Assembly: GCA_963710615.1 (NCBI GenBank)
Contig: CAVQBF010000008.1
Location: 434,001-498,000, forward strand
Reading direction: 5' to 3'
Source of the DNA: GCA-2746605 sp963710615
Lineage (GTDB): Bacteria; Bacteroidota; Ignavibacteria; Ignavibacteriales; Melioribacteraceae
Length of the DNA: 64,000 bases
The position numbers and the translations under genes are program-made. The notes under the pieces are model-generated. The model was not told where the DNA came from. It was given only the letters and a program-made list of their open reading frames with translations, and searched no databases. Below, piece after piece: positions 8,458-17,087 of the stretch. Each line of letters starts with the position of its first letter. Within the stretch, counting starts at the first letter, position 1.

Positions 8458-8955
8458 ATGTTTAATGTACTATTAGTTGAAGATAATAGCGGAACACAAA
8501 TTTTATTAAAAAATATTTTAAAGAGAAAATTTTACTGTAATGTATACACTGCTACAGATGGAATTGAGGCTTTAAAATTGGTTCCGATAAGTAAACCGGA
8601 TTTTATACTTCTCGATTACATGATGCCTAATATGGATGGTTATGATTTTTTAAAAGAATTAAGAATGAGGAAAATTCATAGAAATATTCCGGTAATTGTA
8701 ATCTCTTCGGTAAATGATAAATCAGCACTTAAAAAAATATTGGCTCTAGGTGTAAAAGATTATATCTTAAAACCGTTTAATATTGAAAATACACTTGAAA
8801 AAATTGCAAAAGTGATGAATGATAGAAATAAAGATATGTCTTCAAGCCTAAAGAATTTAGAATCAAGAGTAACTCTATTGGAAAGGCAAAATAAAACTTT
8901 AAAGAAACTTAATACTGAAACATCACTAATTGATAGAAGAATTTTTCTAAATTAA
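8458..8955 (+). CDS. Stand-alone response regulator receiver with coiled-coil tail
   Basis: The 165-residue product is a CheY-like receiver: VEDN at residues 7-10, the phosphorylated Asp53 in LLDYMMPNMDG, Ser83 in VISS, and Lys105 in LKPF. Residues 118-165 form a heptad-like helix (LKNLESRVTLLERQNKTLKKL), so it may dimerise or dock on a partner. There is no DNA-binding or enzymatic output domain. It follows the small membrane gene closely and ends before a hairpin. The sensor kinase that feeds it is not adjacent. Confidence 0.88.
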   Translation: MFNVLLVEDNSGTQILLKNILKRKFYCNVYTATDGIEALKLVPISKPDFILLDYMMPNMDGYDFLKELRMRKIHRNIPVIVISSVNDKSALKKILALGVKDYILKPFNIENTLEKIAKVMNDRNKDMSSSLKNLESRVTLLERQNKTLKKLNTETSLIDRRIFLN

Positions 8956-8986
8956 TTTCTACTGATCGCGAAAAAGCAAAAGATTA

Positions 8987-9008
8987 GGGGAAGTTTTAAT
9001 ACTTCCCC
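8987..9008. terminator. Hairpin between converging receiver and sdhB genes
   Basis: A perfect 8-bp stem GGGGAAGT/ACTTCCCC with a six-base loop lies 31 bases after the receiver stop and 10 bases after the sdhB stop. Neither side has a long T-run, so termination may be weak or the hairpin may protect the 3' end. Confidence 0.5.
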
Positions 9009-9018
9009 ATTCAAAATA

Positions 9019-9774
9019 TTATGCTTGAATAGATGCCTTTAAAAAATCTCTGTTCATTCTAGCAATATTTGATACAGAAATACCTTTTGGACATTCAGCT
9101 TCACAAGCATATGTATTTGTACAGCTTCCAAATCCTTCTTCATCCATAACTTTCACCATGTTTTCAACTCGCTGGTATCTTTCAGGCTGTCCTTGTGGAA
9201 GAAGAGCAAATTGAGAAACTTTAGCACCAACAAATAACATTGCAGATGAATTTTTACAAGCTGCAACACATGCACCGCATCCGATACATTCTGCAGCATC
9301 TAGGGCAAGTGAAGCAATATCTTTTGCAATTGGAATTGCATTTGCATCTGGTGCACTTCCGGTATTGAATGAAATATATCCGCCCGCCTGCTGAATTTTA
9401 TCAAATCCGCTTCTATCAACAACCAGGTCTTTAATTATTTTAAATGCTTTTGCTCTAAATGGTTCAATAAAAATAGTGTCACCATCATTGAAAATCCTCA
9501 TGTGAAGCTGGCATGTTGCAATTTTAGGGATTGGTCCATGTGGATGGCCATTAACAACCAAACCGCAAGTTCCACAAATACCTTCGCGACAATCACTTTC
9601 AAATGCTACGGGAATTTTACCTTCTTTCTCTAAACCATTATTCAATTCATCGAGCATTTCCAAAATTGATGAGTCAGGTGAAACTGAAACTTTAAATTCT
9701 TCAAAGCGACCTTTATTATTGCTTGATTCTTGTCGCCAGATGTTTAATGTTAAATTAATTCGTTTAGCACTCAT
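9019..9774 (-). CDS. sdhB: Succinate dehydrogenase/fumarate reductase iron-sulfur subunit
   Basis: This subunit carries electrons between the flavoprotein and the membrane quinone site. The 251-residue product shows Cys62, Cys67, Cys70 and Cys88 for the [2Fe-2S] cluster (CREGICGTCG), then CIGCGACVAAC at 163-173 and C218/C224/C228 (YACEAECPKG) for the other two clusters. The start ATG overlaps the sdhA stop as TAATG, a coupled arrangement repeated at the sdhC/sdhA border. It is the last gene of sdhCAB. Sequence alone does not tell which direction the complex runs in the cell. Confidence 0.96.
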   Translation of the reverse strand: MSAKRINLTLNIWRQESSNNKGRFEEFKVSVSPDSSILEMLDELNNGLEKEGKIPVAFESDCREGICGTCGLVVNGHPHGPIPKIATCQLHMRIFNDGDTIFIEPFRAKAFKIIKDLVVDRSGFDKIQQAGGYISFNTGSAPDANAIPIAKDIASLALDAAECIGCGACVAACKNSSAMLFVGAKVSQFALLPQGQPERYQRVENMVKVMDEEGFGSCTNTYACEAECPKGISVSNIARMNRDFLKASIQA

Positions 9775-11684
9775 TATTTGTAACTCCTTGTAGCTAATTT
9801 AACATATTCAAATTCAAGATCTTCTTTATGAAGCTTCCACTTGCCAGGTCCTTCATATTCCCAAGCAGCAACATATGCGTATTCTTCGTCATTTCTAACT
9901 GCTTCACCATCTGGAGTTTGATACTCCTCTCTGAAGTGAGCACCGCATGATTCATTTCTATCAAGTGAATCAATGGCCATTAATTCACCAAGTTCTAAAT
10001 AATCTGCCACCCTTCCGGCTCTTTCAAGCGTCTGATTAAATTCTTCATTTTTTCCTACTACTTTTACATCTTGCCAAAATTCATCTCTAAGATCTCTTAT
10101 TTTTTCTATTACTTTTTCTAGTTTCTCTTTTTCTCTAGACATACCAACATCAGCAATGAGTAATTCCCCTAACTTCCTATGAATATCGTCAACTGTCTGT
10201 TTTCCATTTACATTTAGAAGTTTATTAATTCCGTCTTTAACTTCTGTTTCGACCTCTTTAAATTCACTTCTATCTGTTGAGACTTTTTCAGGCTTCACAT
10301 CACCAAAATAATTACCAATCGTATAAGGAATTACAAAATATCCATCAGCTAATCCTTGCATCAATGCACTTGCACCAAGTCGGTTAGCCCCATGATCGGA
10401 AAAGTTTGCTTCACCAATAACAAACAATCCTTCAATTGTACTCATTAAGTTGTAGTCTACCCATGTTCCACCCATCGTGTAATGAGGAGCAGGATAAATT
10501 TTCATTGGAACTTTATATGGATTATCGCCGGTAATAGTCTCATATATTTCAAATAAATTTCCATATTTTTCTTTTACGGCTTCTTGTCCAATTCTCTTAA
10601 TAGCATCTGCAAAATCAAGATAAACAGCCCTTCCTCCACCAACACCTTTTCCTTCATCACATGCGTATTTAGCACTTCTTGAAGAAATATCTCTAGGAGC
10701 TAAATTTCCAAAGGATGGGTATCTTCTTTCCAAGTAATAATCTCGCTCATCTTCGGGAATTTCATTTGGCCCCCTAGTTTCTCCAACAATGTTCGGGACC
10801 CAAATTCTACCGTCATTTCGTAAACTTTCACTCATTAAAGTAAGTTTCGATTGTCCTTCTCCGTGCAAAGGAAGTGCTGTAGGGTGAATTTGTGTAAAGC
10901 AAGGATTTGCAATAACAGCTCCCTTTCTATGTGCTCTCCAAATTGCAGTAGCATTACAATTCATTGCGCTTGTAGAAAGAAAGAATACGTTTGAGTATCC
11001 TCCTGTTGCCAATATAACAGCTTGTGCGGAGAAACTTTCAATTTCGCCGGTGAGTAAATCTCTTGTTACAATTCCCTTAGCCTGACCTTCCACTATTACA
11101 ATATCCAACATCTCTTTTCGATGAAAAATTTCGACATTGCCATCATGTATTTGACGGTTTAATGAGCTATAAGCTCCCAGTAGCAATTGCTGACCCGTCT
11201 CACCTCTTGCATAAAAAGTTCTAGACACTTGAGCACCACCGAATGATCGGTTAGCTAAAGTTCCGCCATATTCTCTAGCAAACGGAACTCCTTGTGCAAC
11301 ACACTGGTCAATTATATTATTACTAACTTCGGCTAACCGATGAACATTTGCTTCTCTCGATCTAAAATCCCCGCCTTTAACTGTGTCGTAAAATAATCTG
11401 AAAACTGAGTCCCCATCATTTTGGTAATCCTTTGCAGCATTGATCCCACCTTGAGCAGCAATTGAATGTGCTCTTCTTGAAGAATCGTGATAAGTAAATG
11501 CCTTAACCTTATATCCTAATTCACCCATTGTAGCAGCAGCGCCTGCTCCTGCTAAACCGGTACCAACGACAATCACATCAAATTTTCTTTTATTGGCAGG
11601 ATTTACAAGTTTCATATTAAACTTATGATTTATCCACTTTTCCGAGATGTTCCCTTCCGGAATTTTTGAGTCTAATTTTATCAT
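9774..11684 (-). CDS. sdhA: Succinate dehydrogenase/fumarate reductase flavoprotein subunit
   Basis: The catalytic FAD subunit interconverts succinate and fumarate at the inner face of the membrane. The 636-residue product has the dinucleotide fold GTGLAGAGAA at 41-50, the covalent flavin histidine at about residue 73 in RRAHSIAAQGG, HPTALP in the substrate region, and GANRLGASALMQG near the C-terminal half. Length fits the type found in Bacteroidota and epsilon-proteobacteria. It is coupled by one-base overlaps (TAATG) to the genes on both sides. Confidence 0.96.
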   Translation of the reverse strand: MIKLDSKIPEGNISEKWINHKFNMKLVNPANKRKFDVIVVGTGLAGAGAAATMGELGYKVKAFTYHDSSRRAHSIAAQGGINAAKDYQNDGDSVFRLFYDTVKGGDFRSREANVHRLAEVSNNIIDQCVAQGVPFAREYGGTLANRSFGGAQVSRTFYARGETGQQLLLGAYSSLNRQIHDGNVEIFHRKEMLDIVIVEGQAKGIVTRDLLTGEIESFSAQAVILATGGYSNVFFLSTSAMNCNATAIWRAHRKGAVIANPCFTQIHPTALPLHGEGQSKLTLMSESLRNDGRIWVPNIVGETRGPNEIPEDERDYYLERRYPSFGNLAPRDISSRSAKYACDEGKGVGGGRAVYLDFADAIKRIGQEAVKEKYGNLFEIYETITGDNPYKVPMKIYPAPHYTMGGTWVDYNLMSTIEGLFVIGEANFSDHGANRLGASALMQGLADGYFVIPYTIGNYFGDVKPEKVSTDRSEFKEVETEVKDGINKLLNVNGKQTVDDIHRKLGELLIADVGMSREKEKLEKVIEKIRDLRDEFWQDVKVVGKNEEFNQTLERAGRVADYLELGELMAIDSLDRNESCGAHFREEYQTPDGEAVRNDEEYAYVAAWEYEGPGKWKLHKEDLEFEYVKLATRSYK

Positions 11685-12358
11685 TAGTTACCTCCCATTG
11701 AAGCTAAATAAAAGAATACAGGAATAGATCCAAAACCTACTGTCATAATAATCGCAATTAAAGTTCCAAATTTCTCAACAAACGGAGTATACTTTTTACT
11801 CGTCCATCCTAAGGTTTGAAACGCACTTTGGAAAGCATGGTTTAGGTGTAATCCTAAAGCAATCATAGCTAAGATATAAAATATTGAGATTAAAGGGTTA
11901 GCAAATGCATCTTGAATAATTGCATAGAAAGGATAGCCTGCTTCTTCAGGATGATCAACAAAATTATAGGATCGCCAGAAAGTACTTAAATGAAAAACTA
12001 AAAAAACAAAAATAAAAGAACCACTCACATTCATAAACCGTGAGTAAAAAGTACTGTTCTTTGAACTTATATTAATTTTATATTTGTTTGGATTCGCTTT
12101 CTTATTTTCAAAATATAGCTTTATTGCATTGAAAATATGAAAGATAAAGATTGATGCAAGAATAACCTCAATAACTCTTACCAGTGGTTTAACCGCTTCC
12201 AATCTTGCAACATTTTCATTGAAGATTTCGGGACCTAAGAACAGGAGTAGATTGTTAAGCAGATGAACTACCAAAAAAAGTATCAGCAATATTCCGGTAA
12301 CTGCCATAATTATTTTTTTGCCGATTGATGAGTTCAACCGATCATATAACCAGCCCAT
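11684..12358 (-). CDS. sdhC: Succinate dehydrogenase/fumarate reductase cytochrome b subunit
   Basis: This is the single membrane anchor (type B) with five membrane helices, expected to bind two hemes b and menaquinone. The 224-residue product starts with SIGKKIIMAVTGILLILFLVVH and shows histidines within helices (VVHLLNN, IFHIFNA, VFHLSTF, LHLNHAF) suited to heme binding. It is the first gene of the operon, with a strong AGGAGG site six bases before the ATG. Type B complexes often run with low-potential menaquinone; this is family knowledge, not seen here. Confidence 0.93.
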   Translation of the reverse strand: MGWLYDRLNSSIGKKIIMAVTGILLILFLVVHLLNNLLLFLGPEIFNENVARLEAVKPLVRVIEVILASIFIFHIFNAIKLYFENKKANPNKYKINISSKNSTFYSRFMNVSGSFIFVFLVFHLSTFWRSYNFVDHPEEAGYPFYAIIQDAFANPLISIFYILAMIALGLHLNHAFQSAFQTLGWTSKKYTPFVEKFGTLIAIIMTVGFGSIPVFFYLASMGGN

Positions 12359-12699
12359 TAATTACCTCCTAGAATAGAGAATGAATTGTAAAATTTTTGG
12401 TCGAAAATAGTAACTTGATTTAAGATGTGTATCAAAGCAGACCTAAAAGTATATTTTATGTACTAAAGATATATTAAAGTCAAATTAAATTCAAAAAAAA
12501 TGAATGAAGAATATCTAAACGAAGCAAATTTATTTACGATAATTTTATATGAATTAATACCTATTCAAGGACTTTGCTGTATTGTTTTGGAGATTCGGGA
12601 ATAACTAAGACGAGTCAATTATAAAAATGCTAAAATTAAAACTATTAGTAATTCAAAAAGCATGATTTCTATTCAGAAATATAACAAAAGGATATAAAA
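12359..12699. other. Divergent intergenic region (341 bases) between sdhC and cheW
   Basis: This AT-rich stretch must hold both divergent promoters. The only signals I can point to are the AGGAGG site for sdhC at its left end and the AAAGGATATAAAA site for cheW at its right end. I see no exact TAnnTTTG promoter box, riboswitch or strong inverted repeat. Confidence 0.5.
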
Positions 12700-13176
12700 A
12701 TGGATAACGTTGAAAACACTACAATAATTACTGAAGAACTACTTCAGTTGGTTAGTTTTAAAGTAGGTGACGCTGAATTTGGTGTGGATATTTTGCGGGT
12801 TCAGGAGATTAATAAAATGATGGAACTCACAGTGGTTCCAAATACGCCGCCTTTTGTTGAAGGTGTTGTTAACCTGCGAGGTAGAATTATTCCTGTTATT
12901 AATCTTCGTTCAAGACTAGGTCTGGATGATAAAGAATATGATACCGAAACAAGAATTATTGTCGTTGATCTCCATGATAAAACAATTGGATTTATTGTGG
13001 ATGAAGTAAAAGAAGTTTTAAGGATTCCTAAAAGTATTACTGAACCGCCTCCTGAAATAGTTTCCGGGGTTGATTCTGAATATATAACGGCTATTGGTAA
13101 ACTGGAGGATAGACTGCTAATCTTATTGGACTTAACAAAAGTTTTATCAAATAAAGAACATGATCAGTTAACATAA
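12700..13176 (+). CDS. cheW: Chemotaxis-type coupling protein CheW
   Basis: CheW bridges chemoreceptors and the CheA kinase in signalling arrays. The 158-residue product is a complete single CheW domain: LVSFKVGDAEFGVDI, VQEINKMMELTVVPNTP, FVEGVVNLRGRIIPVINLR, then GFIVDEVKEVLRIPKS and LEDRLLILLDL. No cheA, receptor or flagellar gene lies nearby. It is followed after six bases by an unrecognised 301-residue gene in the same direction, so the two are very likely cotranscribed. Confidence 0.95.
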   Translation: MDNVENTTIITEELLQLVSFKVGDAEFGVDILRVQEINKMMELTVVPNTPPFVEGVVNLRGRIIPVINLRSRLGLDDKEYDTETRIIVVDLHDKTIGFIVDEVKEVLRIPKSITEPPPEIVSGVDSEYITAIGKLEDRLLILLDLTKVLSNKEHDQLT

Positions 13177-13182
13177 TAATCT

Positions 13183-14088
13183 ATGTTTTCCGACACTTTA
13201 AATAATCTAAAATCAATAACAGTTTTAACTAACGAAAAAGATTTAGTATCAATTAAATCGATACTAAAATTTTTAAAAGAGAGATATTCAGAATTATTGA
13301 TTGTAAAATTTAGAGCCGGATTGATTGGTGATAATACCATTATTTCATTCAAAGTAAACAGTGAATATTATCCAATCGTTTTAGAAAAATTAGCATTTAA
13401 TGATATCCAGATTATTATGAAGGACAAAGAAGAAGCTAATTTTATAGAAAACAAAAAAGAACAAAAACGAAGAAAGCTAAGAGCACAAGGCTGGTCAGAA
13501 ATTTCCTCTAACAAAAAACAAATTACAATAGAAGAATTAAAAAGATTTTCTGACGAAGGAAAAATAAAAGAAATTATTCTTGAAGCTAAAGGTGGAATAA
13601 GATCAAGTCTAGAAATAACAGAAAAAGCAAGAAAATTACTATCGGCAACGGTAAAAATTGCTATTAAAAATCTCATAAATTATGCCGAAGAAAAACTTGG
13701 CAAAAGACCTGATGCAATAGATCAACTAATTCTTATTGCAACTGATAAAGACCTGAAGTTATTACACAAAATCGATGAAACCAACGAAGCAGGTCTTGCA
13801 GCTATTCAAATATCACTTACTCATCAAAATTATTATGAATACTTGATTAAAATAGCTAATAATACAAAGCTAAATAACTTTATGAATATCAAAGCAGCAA
13901 ATTCACTAGCTGAGTTGTATTTGAGCAATTCTGATGAAGAGATTCAATTGCCTGATGTTATAAAAGATATTAATACTCGATGGTTAAGGATTGCTTTTGA
14001 ATCTGCAAAAAAAAATCTTTCATACGAAGAAATAGAAAAATTTGAACATTTTGTTGAGTTTATTGAAGAAAGCAGAAGAGCTGCATAA
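13183..14088 (+). CDS. Hypothetical protein cotranscribed with cheW
   Basis: I do not recognise a family. The 301-residue soluble product looks like two parts: residues 1-90 of mixed alpha/beta pattern (SITVLTNEKDLVSIKS, LIVKFRAGLIGDNTIISFKV), which could be a ferredoxin-like fold, and residues 105-301, almost all helix, with a basic linker KKEQKRRKLRAQGW between. The helical part resembles an armadillo/HEAT-like bundle. It starts six bases after cheW. The link suggests a role in the same signalling array or in a CheW-dependent scaffold, but no catalytic motif is visible. Confidence 0.7.
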   Translation: MFSDTLNNLKSITVLTNEKDLVSIKSILKFLKERYSELLIVKFRAGLIGDNTIISFKVNSEYYPIVLEKLAFNDIQIIMKDKEEANFIENKKEQKRRKLRAQGWSEISSNKKQITIEELKRFSDEGKIKEIILEAKGGIRSSLEITEKARKLLSATVKIAIKNLINYAEEKLGKRPDAIDQLILIATDKDLKLLHKIDETNEAGLAAIQISLTHQNYYEYLIKIANNTKLNNFMNIKAANSLAELYLSNSDEEIQLPDVIKDINTRWLRIAFESAKKNLSYEEIEKFEHFVEFIEESRRAA

Positions 14089-14114
14089 TTTTAAAACATT
14101 AATCCTATTTAAGT

Positions 14115-14160
14115 AAAAAAATGCCCAACCTTAAATTATATCTAAATTAAAAGTTGGGCT
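14115..14160 (-). terminator. Intrinsic terminator after the saccharopine dehydrogenase gene
   Basis: GCCCAAC (14123-14129) pairs with GTTGGGC (14153-14159). On the minus strand the stem is followed by seven T (complement of 14115-14121). It lies 20 bases beyond the stop of the leftward gene and also marks the end of the rightward cheW unit. Confidence 0.75.
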
Positions 14161-14179
14161 CGAAATTATAAACAAATAA

Positions 14180-15526
14180 TTATATTGTCTCTACTTTCTC
14201 ATTAAACTTAATTCCCAAAGTCTCCAATTCATTTAGAACGAGGGGGAAAATCTCCGGATGTGTTGGAATATGGCAGCCGGATAGTTTAAGGTCTCCTTTT
14301 AAAATCAGTTTTACTGCAATTGCAGCAGGAGCACCAACAGTTTTAGCTATTGCAGTAAACTTTGCATTTGGATTACCATATTCAACTAAAGTAGAAGTAA
14401 TTTTTTCCTTTGGTTTACTATCTCCATAATCGGCTACAATTTCATGATGAAGAATTACCATATCTCTTTGACCTTCAGGTAAGGGCATTTTACGTTTTAT
14501 AAGTTCGGTCATTAAATCCATTGGAGTTTTGTAGTTTACTCCAATTTTTTCTTCACTGAAGAGCCCAAGCCAAGTAAGATGTTTCATAATTGTCCCGGTC
14601 GGACTAATACCCAAATAATTGGCTACCCTAGATTCTACTTTTGGACCAGATACATGAAGAGGAATAAACATCTCTGTAAATTCCTTGTAAGTTCTATCTG
14701 CTATTTCAGGTAAAGTAAGTGTATTTAAATACATACCCAATTTCACTACTTGGTACCAAGTTTCACTCCACCCAGGATAACGTAAAGTACCTCTGATCAT
14801 AGTATCGACTTTTTTCAGCTTAAATATTTTCTGATACAGAAGAGAATCTCTATTCGGATAAGCCTCTAAAGTGCCAACTCCATCAATATTAACATTCCAA
14901 GTTCTTCTAAAAACCTCATGGTGTGGAAGAAGTTTAATTTTACCTTCTTCTAAATATTGTGCGCCTGCATCACCCGCAGTAACAACATTAGATGGATTCC
15001 ATGTAATACAGTAATTCAATGGATTTGATTTAACTTCAGGTGCCGGAATACCGCTTCCATAAGAAATAAAACTGCTTATTGTTCCACCTTTTGATCTTAC
15101 TCCTGTAATAATTTCCATAGCCGACATATGGTCAATGCCTGGATCGAGACCCATTTCATTAAGGACTAAAACTCCAGCATTTTCTGCATCTTTATTCAAT
15201 TCAGCAACTCTTCTATTTTCATAAGAAGCGGTCACAACATGTTTCCCAAACCTTATACAATCAAGTGCAATTAAGTATTGAAATTTTGGTGTCAAAAAAT
15301 TTACGACAATTTCGCTTTTTTCAATTAAAGCGTGCCTTTTCTCAGAGTCATTAACGTCAAATTCAATGCTGCTTCCGTGCGAGTGTCCATTCACCGCAGC
15401 CCTGGCAATATTTACATCCATATCTGCAACGGTTACAAACCAATTATTTTTTTGCGCTTCATCTAAAAGATAAGAAATCATGAATGGTGCACTCTGTCCG
15501 GCACCTAAAACAAGAATATTTTTCAT
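14180..15526 (-). CDS. Saccharopine dehydrogenase (L-glutamate-forming, LYS9-like)
   Basis: The enzyme would oxidise saccharopine to glutamate and 2-aminoadipate semialdehyde (or run in reverse). The 448-residue product has a Rossmann start ILVLGAGQSAPF at 4-15 and the marks of the LYS9/AASS C-terminal half: LNEMGLDPGIDHMSAMEI, LEAYPNRDSLLYQKI, and TMIRGTLRYPGWSETW. Its partner, the lysine-ketoglutarate reductase-like gene, lies 102 bases upstream on the same strand. No lysine biosynthesis genes of the aminoadipate route are present, so a degradative role is more likely. Related dehydrogenases of uncertain substrate exist, but the paired gene makes this call strong. Confidence 0.85.
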   Translation of the reverse strand: MKNILVLGAGQSAPFMISYLLDEAQKNNWFVTVADMDVNIARAAVNGHSHGSSIEFDVNDSEKRHALIEKSEIVVNFLTPKFQYLIALDCIRFGKHVVTASYENRRVAELNKDAENAGVLVLNEMGLDPGIDHMSAMEIITGVRSKGGTISSFISYGSGIPAPEVKSNPLNYCITWNPSNVVTAGDAGAQYLEEGKIKLLPHHEVFRRTWNVNIDGVGTLEAYPNRDSLLYQKIFKLKKVDTMIRGTLRYPGWSETWYQVVKLGMYLNTLTLPEIADRTYKEFTEMFIPLHVSGPKVESRVANYLGISPTGTIMKHLTWLGLFSEEKIGVNYKTPMDLMTELIKRKMPLPEGQRDMVILHHEIVADYGDSKPKEKITSTLVEYGNPNAKFTAIAKTVGAPAAIAVKLILKGDLKLSGCHIPTHPEIFPLVLNELETLGIKFNEKVETI

Positions 15527-15628
15527 ATTTAACCTTAGTAGTAAACTGATTATATGGTGAATTAAAAGTGTAAAAAATCAATTTTAAAACGAATTAACCT
15601 ATGTAATTAAGAATTTAGAACAAATAAA

Positions 15629-16930
15629 CTATTGTAAAAATTTTGATAAGTATTCAAAATTAGGTGTAAGTTTTCCCTTGTGGGCAATTACTGCATTCTT
15701 AAATTCTTTTGGTAAATCTAAATTTTCAAAATCTTCTGAGTAATCAGCTTTAGCTAAATCTTTCACAAATGGAAGCAAAGCATCTCCAAAAGTCTTTGAT
15801 GCTTGTCTCGGTAATTCTGCCGGTAATTTATCGACAGCTAAAATAACGGGTCCATTACCTTCAATTCCATCTTTTATTTCTCCGGTTAAAGGTTCATACA
15901 CATAAGCTGGCTTTTTTGATGAGGTCGCTTTTACAGTCATTTCAACCGAACCTTCAATGTCACAAGTTATATCACCTATGACTTTCAGTTTTTGAACACT
16001 TTTTTCTTCATAATATTGTTTAATTAACTTTTTCGTTACATGCTTTGGAAATTTTTCTTCCCAATAAATTCCATTAACCAGCATTGTAAGATGAGGTAAA
16101 TATTTGTTCATCAAGCTGCTATATTCTTCCGGATGATTTACAAAATGATTAAAAGTAAACTCTTTTTCAGTCGGGTGAGAATACATATCTTCCTCTTTGA
16201 ATTCAACTTTGTAAACAACTTTGTTCGAGAACTTACCATTTTGTATGAAGTCATCTAGTTCGTTGGGTCTAATTTCAACACATGGTAAAAGATCATACAA
16301 TTGTTGGGCACCTTTCGATACATTTCCGTATCCGGTAAATCCAGTAATTAAAGGAACAACTTCATCCGGCAAACCTTTTTCTTTAATTTCATCTCCAACT
16401 TGTTTAATTGCTTCTTCAGCATCATCCAGCATATCGTATTCGGTTGCCTGCATAATTTTATTTATAGGAGTTTCAATTCCTTCATAATTTAATCTTTTAC
16501 CAAGCAACCAAAGTGAATCAATAACTCCGGCATAACCGGCAAACTTACCAAAGAAAATTATTCTTAAACCATCTTCTCCTTTAACTAATTCGTAGTCCAT
16601 TAAAGTTATTTTTTTTTCTAAAATTGCCTGAAGCAAAGGCATATTGTAGCTTTGCCCTTTTATTGTATGGGAGAAAAATACAAATGGCTTATTCTGAATA
16701 AGGTCTTCTATGGGAACTTCTTTTACTCCAAAAATCACATCACAATCTTCCAACATTTCAGAAATTTTTGCCCCAGAGCCAATATATTCTTTAGAAGTAA
16801 AAATACGCTGTTCTGCCGATTCAACAATAACTTCAATCCCTTGATTAACAATTTTTTTTACGTGTTCAGGCGTTAGAGCTGCCCTTCTTTCAGAGGGATA
16901 TTGTGTTTCTTTTCTAATTCCAATTTTCAT
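15629..16930 (-). CDS. Lysine-ketoglutarate reductase-like (saccharopine-forming) enzyme
   Basis: The 433-residue product matches the N-terminal half of the bifunctional aminoadipate semialdehyde synthase, which joins lysine and 2-oxoglutarate to saccharopine with NAD(P)H. It begins with the alanine-dehydrogenase/transhydrogenase N-domain pattern MKIGIRKETQYPSERRAALT, then FFSHTIKGQ near residue 87, FAGYAGVIDSLWLLGKRL, a LITGFTGYGNVSKGA Rossmann loop, VNGIYWEEKFPKHVT, and IGDITCDIEGSVE, the last two being typical of this family. Together with the downstream gene it reconstructs the animal/plant fusion enzyme as two proteins. Plain alanine dehydrogenase is excluded by the last motifs and the length. 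Confidence 0.85.
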   Translation of the reverse strand: MKIGIRKETQYPSERRAALTPEHVKKIVNQGIEVIVESAEQRIFTSKEYIGSGAKISEMLEDCDVIFGVKEVPIEDLIQNKPFVFFSHTIKGQSYNMPLLQAILEKKITLMDYELVKGEDGLRIIFFGKFAGYAGVIDSLWLLGKRLNYEGIETPINKIMQATEYDMLDDAEEAIKQVGDEIKEKGLPDEVVPLITGFTGYGNVSKGAQQLYDLLPCVEIRPNELDDFIQNGKFSNKVVYKVEFKEEDMYSHPTEKEFTFNHFVNHPEEYSSLMNKYLPHLTMLVNGIYWEEKFPKHVTKKLIKQYYEEKSVQKLKVIGDITCDIEGSVEMTVKATSSKKPAYVYEPLTGEIKDGIEGNGPVILAVDKLPAELPRQASKTFGDALLPFVKDLAKADYSEDFENLDLPKEFKNAVIAHKGKLTPNFEYLSKFLQ

Positions 16931-17087
16931 AAAAAATCCTCATCGACAAAAGTTGACAAATTTATCTTCTAAAACTATATAAAAGAAATATGATTAAAAA
17001 ATGTGACGATAATTATTATTATTTACATCAAGAAAGGATTAGTAGATATGAGATAATGGTTGTTTTTTAGCAAAAATCAAAAATAAC

